Part shown: piece after piece, positions 5,264-7,637 of the stretch
Layout: each line of letters opens with the position of its first letter
Numbering within the stretch: the first letter of the stretch is position 1
Assembly (NCBI GenBank): GCA_012270135.1
Contig: JAAXIW010000154.1
Span: forward strand, 1-7,637
DNA from: Brevundimonas sp.
GTDB lineage: Bacteria; Pseudomonadota; Alphaproteobacteria; Caulobacterales; Caulobacteraceae
Direction: 5' to 3'
Length of the DNA: 7,637 nucleotides
Position numbers and translations under genes: made by a program
Notes under the pieces: generated by a model
What the model saw: only the letters and a program-made list of their open reading frames with translations
Told to the model about the DNA's origin: nothing
Database searches by the model: none

Positions 5264-7637
5264 TGGACGCGATGGTCCCCAAACGCGACGATCGGGAACT
5301 GGGCGGGGCGCCGGAGGGGCTGGACGCCCTGACCGTGGCCGAACGGCTGGGAGCCGACGGCGGGGTCGGCGTCTTCGTGGCGCGGGACTACGCCCGCATG
5401 GGCGAGTTCGTCCAGGCGTTCCGGTTCTTCGCCAATGATGTTGAAGTCGTGGAGTTTCCGGCGTGGGATTGCCTGCCCTACGACCGGCTTAGCCCGACCT
5501 CGTCGGTGTCGGCCGAGCGGATGGCGGCCATGACACGGCTGGCCCAGCGCGATGCGGGCGACGGCCAGCCGCTGCTGGTGGGGAAGACCGTCAACGCCGG
5601 CCTGCAGCGGACGCCGCCGCGCGAGGTGACCTGCGGAGCCGGATTCGAATCCACGGTCGGGCTGGACCTCGATACGGAGGCGCTGGAGCGGTATTTCGCG
5701 GCCAACGGCTATATGCGCGCCTCGACCGTCTCGGAGAAGGGCGAGTTCGCGGTGCGCGGCGGGGTGATCGACGTCTATCCGCCGGGGTTCGAGGAGCCGG
5801 TCCGGCTGGACATGTTCGGCTCCGAGCTGGAATCGATCCGCACCTTCGATCCGGCGACCCAGAGATCGACCGGGCAGCTGCGCGACGTGTCGCTGGCCCC
5901 GGTGTCGGAAGCGCTGTTGGACGCCGACAGCATTTCCCGCTTCCGCACCGGCTATCTGGCCCTGTTCGGGACGCCGGGCGACGATCCGCTCTATGCCGCG
6001 GTCAGCGAGGGCGCAAGGCGGCAGGGCATGGAGCACTGGCTGCCGCTGCTCTACGACCGGCTGGAGACGCTGTTCGACTATCTGCCCGACGAGGCGCGGC
6101 TGTTTCTGGACAACCAGGTCGAGGCGGCGAGGGCCGAACGCTGGAACCTGACCAGGGACGCCTACGACGCCCGGCGCGACGCGGCCATGGGCAAGGGCGG
6201 CGCCGCCTATCGGGCGCTGCCGCCGGAGCGGCTTTATCTGCCGGAGAGCGACTGGAATGGAGCGCTGGCGGGGCGGTGGGTCCGACGGCTGTCGCCGTTC
6301 GAGGGCGCGGGCGAGAACGCCGGCGGCCGGCTCGGGCGCAGTTTCGCCGCGGAACGGGCCCAGGACAGCGTCAATCTGTTCGAGGCGGTGGCGCGGCACG
6401 CCGAGGCGGTCAAGGCGGCCGGCAAGCGGGTGCTGTTCGCGTCGTGGACCGAGGGTTCGTCCGAGCGGCTGGCCTCGATGCTGGCCGACCACGGGCTCGA
6501 GCACGTCGTGGCGGTGCGGGACTGGGCCGATGTGCAGAAGGCTCCGAAGGACCTGTATCTGCGCGGCGTTCTGCCGGTGGAGCACGGCTTCGAGACCGAC
6601 GACATCGCCGTCATCTCGGAGACCGACATCCTCGGAGACCGGCTGGCGCGGCCGAAGAAGAAGCGGCGGGCCTCGAACTTCCTCGCCGAGGCCTCGGCCC
6701 TGACCACCGGCGACCTGGTGGTCCACCTCGACCACGGCATCGGCCGCTACGAGGGGCTGAAGACGCTGGAGATCCAGGAGGCGCCGCACGATTGTCTGGA
6801 ATTGCTCTACGCCGGTGAGAGCAAGCTCTATCTACCCGTTGAAAACATTGACCTGCTGACCCGCTACGGCAGCGAGGCCGAGGGCGTGCAGCTGGACCGT
6901 CTGGGCGGGGCAGGCTGGCAGGCGCGCAAGGCCAAGGCGAAGCAGCGGCTGCGCGACATGGCCGAGGGGCTGATCGCCCTCGCGGCCAAGCGCAGCCTGC
7001 GGACGTCGGATGCGATCACGCCGCCGCAGGGACTGTTCGACGAATTCTGCGCCCGCTTCCCCTACGAAGAGACCGACGACCAGCTGGCCGCCATCGGCGA
7101 CGTGCTGGAGGACCTCGGCAAGGGCACGCCGATGGACCGGCTGATCTGCGGCGACGTCGGCTTCGGCAAGACCGAGGTCGCCCTGCGGGCGGCCTTCGTT
7201 GTGGCCATGACCGGCCAGCAGGTTGCCGTGGTCTGCCCGACCACCCTGCTGGCGCGGCAGCATTTCAAGACCTTCAGCGAGCGGTTCGCCGGCTGGCCGG
7301 TCAAGGTGCGCCACCTGTCGCGCATGGTGACCGCCAAGGATGCGGCCGAAACGCGGGCGGGGTTGAAGGACGGCAGCTTCGAGATCGTGGTCGGCACCCA
7401 TGCGGTGCTCAGCGAACAGGTCGGGTTCAAGGATCTGGGCCTGGTGATCGTCGACGAGGAGCAGCACTTCGGCGTCAAGCACAAGGAGAAGCTGAAGAGC
7501 CTGCGCGCCGACGTGCACCTGCTGACCCTGACCGCGACGCCGATTCCGCGGACGCTGCAGATGGCGCTTTCGGGCATTCGCGAGATGTCGATCATCGCCA
7601 CCCCGCCGGTCGACCGGCTGGCGGTGCGGACCTATGT
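5263..7637 (+). CDS. mfd: Transcription-repair coupling factor Mfd, 5' part
   Basis: Mfd pushes or removes RNA polymerase stalled at DNA lesions and recruits UvrA for nucleotide excision repair. About 791 codons are visible before the right edge, of the 1150-1200 usual, and the frame is open throughout. The first 340 or so residues are the UvrB-like module: FPAWDCLPYDRLSP, then TVNAGLQRTPPRE, and GEFAVRGGVIDVYPPG with R165 in the region that contacts UvrA. The RNA-polymerase-interacting CarD-like domain starts near residue 482 (GDLVVHLDHGIGRYEGL) and continues through APHDCLELLY to LYLPVENIDLLTRYG. The translocase follows: Walker A GDVGFGKT (630-637), CPTTLLARQHFKTF, DEEQ box (731-734, DEEQHFGVKHKE) and TATPIPRT (757-764). 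Motifs IV-VI, the TRG motif and the C-terminal autoinhibitory domain lie outside. The start overlaps the preceding stop as TGATG. Its helicase half is paralogous to recG on the other strand. Confidence 0.96.
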   Translation, partial: MDAMVPKRDDRELGGAPEGLDALTVAERLGADGGVGVFVARDYARMGEFVQAFRFFANDVEVVEFPAWDCLPYDRLSPTSSVSAERMAAMTRLAQRDAGDGQPLLVGKTVNAGLQRTPPREVTCGAGFESTVGLDLDTEALERYFAANGYMRASTVSEKGEFAVRGGVIDVYPPGFEEPVRLDMFGSELESIRTFDPATQRSTGQLRDVSLAPVSEALLDADSISRFRTGYLALFGTPGDDPLYAAVSEGARRQGMEHWLPLLYDRLETLFDYLPDEARLFLDNQVEAARAERWNLTRDAYDARRDAAMGKGGAAYRALPPERLYLPESDWNGALAGRWVRRLSPFEGAGENAGGRLGRSFAAERAQDSVNLFEAVARHAEAVKAAGKRVLFASWTEGSSERLASMLADHGLEHVVAVRDWADVQKAPKDLYLRGVLPVEHGFETDDIAVISETDILGDRLARPKKKRRASNFLAEASALTTGDLVVHLDHGIGRYEGLKTLEIQEAPHDCLELLYAGESKLYLPVENIDLLTRYGSEAEGVQLDRLGGAGWQARKAKAKQRLRDMAEGLIALAAKRSLRTSDAITPPQGLFDEFCARFPYEETDDQLAAIGDVLEDLGKGTPMDRLICGDVGFGKTEVALRAAFVVAMTGQQVAVVCPTTLLARQHFKTFSERFAGWPVKVRHLSRMVTAKDAAETRAGLKDGSFEIVVGTHAVLSEQVGFKDLGLVIVDEEQHFGVKHKEKLKSLRADVHLLTLTATPIPRTLQMALSGIREMSIIATPPVDRLAVRTY

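Noticed and set aside
5636..5656. tRNA T-arm-like TTCGAATCC
   Set aside because: The flanks do not form the 5-bp T stem, no acceptor, D or anticodon arm is seen nearby, and the stretch encodes conserved-frame Mfd residues.
5143..6789. Long - strand open frame of 548 codons opposite the sdhE/mfd unit
   Set aside because: It is antisense to recognisable SdhE-family and Mfd sequence, has Arg/Pro/Gln-rich low-complexity composition, no domain and no good ribosome binding site, so it is a G/C-bias artefact.
1..7637. Novel defence system, mobile element, CRISPR array or horizontally acquired island
   Set aside because: All genes are recognisable chromosomal housekeeping families except DUF3089, composition is even throughout, and there are no direct repeats, integrases, transposases or tRNA-flanked boundaries.

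Overview
The window is GC-rich, gene-dense bacterial chromosome with almost no intergenic space. It carries protein-coding housekeeping genes from an alphaproteobacterium, most likely a member of Caulobacteraceae such as Brevundimonas or Caulobacter. That placement is an inference from the heavy G/C bias at third codon positions, the gene content (recG, an SdhE-family gene and mfd side by side) and the look of the proteins. No rRNA, tRNA, CRISPR array, insertion sequence, integrase or phage gene was found.

Left block (1-2738, + strand). The 3' part of hldE, complete hldD and a membrane-anchored DUF3089 protein are joined by two ATGA overlaps of 4 nt each, so they look like one translationally coupled operon. 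HldE and HldD make ADP-L-glycero-beta-D-manno-heptose for the lipopolysaccharide inner core. The DUF3089 protein has an alpha/beta-hydrolase-like fold by family, but Glu replaces the usual nucleophilic Ser in its elbow motif.

Middle (2735-4834, - strand). Complete recG, the branch-migrating helicase of replication-fork repair, runs convergent to the heptose operon. The two stop codons share the palindrome CTAG, so no terminator can sit between the genes.

Right block (about 4835-7637). A short divergent intergenic region of about 80-120 bp separates recG from a small SdhE-family gene (FAD insertion into succinate dehydrogenase). That gene is coupled by TGATG to mfd, the transcription-repair coupling factor, which runs off the right edge after about 791 codons. 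RecG and Mfd share the same superfamily-2 translocase module, and both deal with DNA damage and stalled complexes.

I see no new multi-gene system. The points that best repay a second look are the apparently nucleophile-less DUF3089 protein in the heptose operon, the overlapping convergent stops, the uncertain start of the SdhE-family gene, and a near-perfect palindrome in the recG/sdhE intergenic region.
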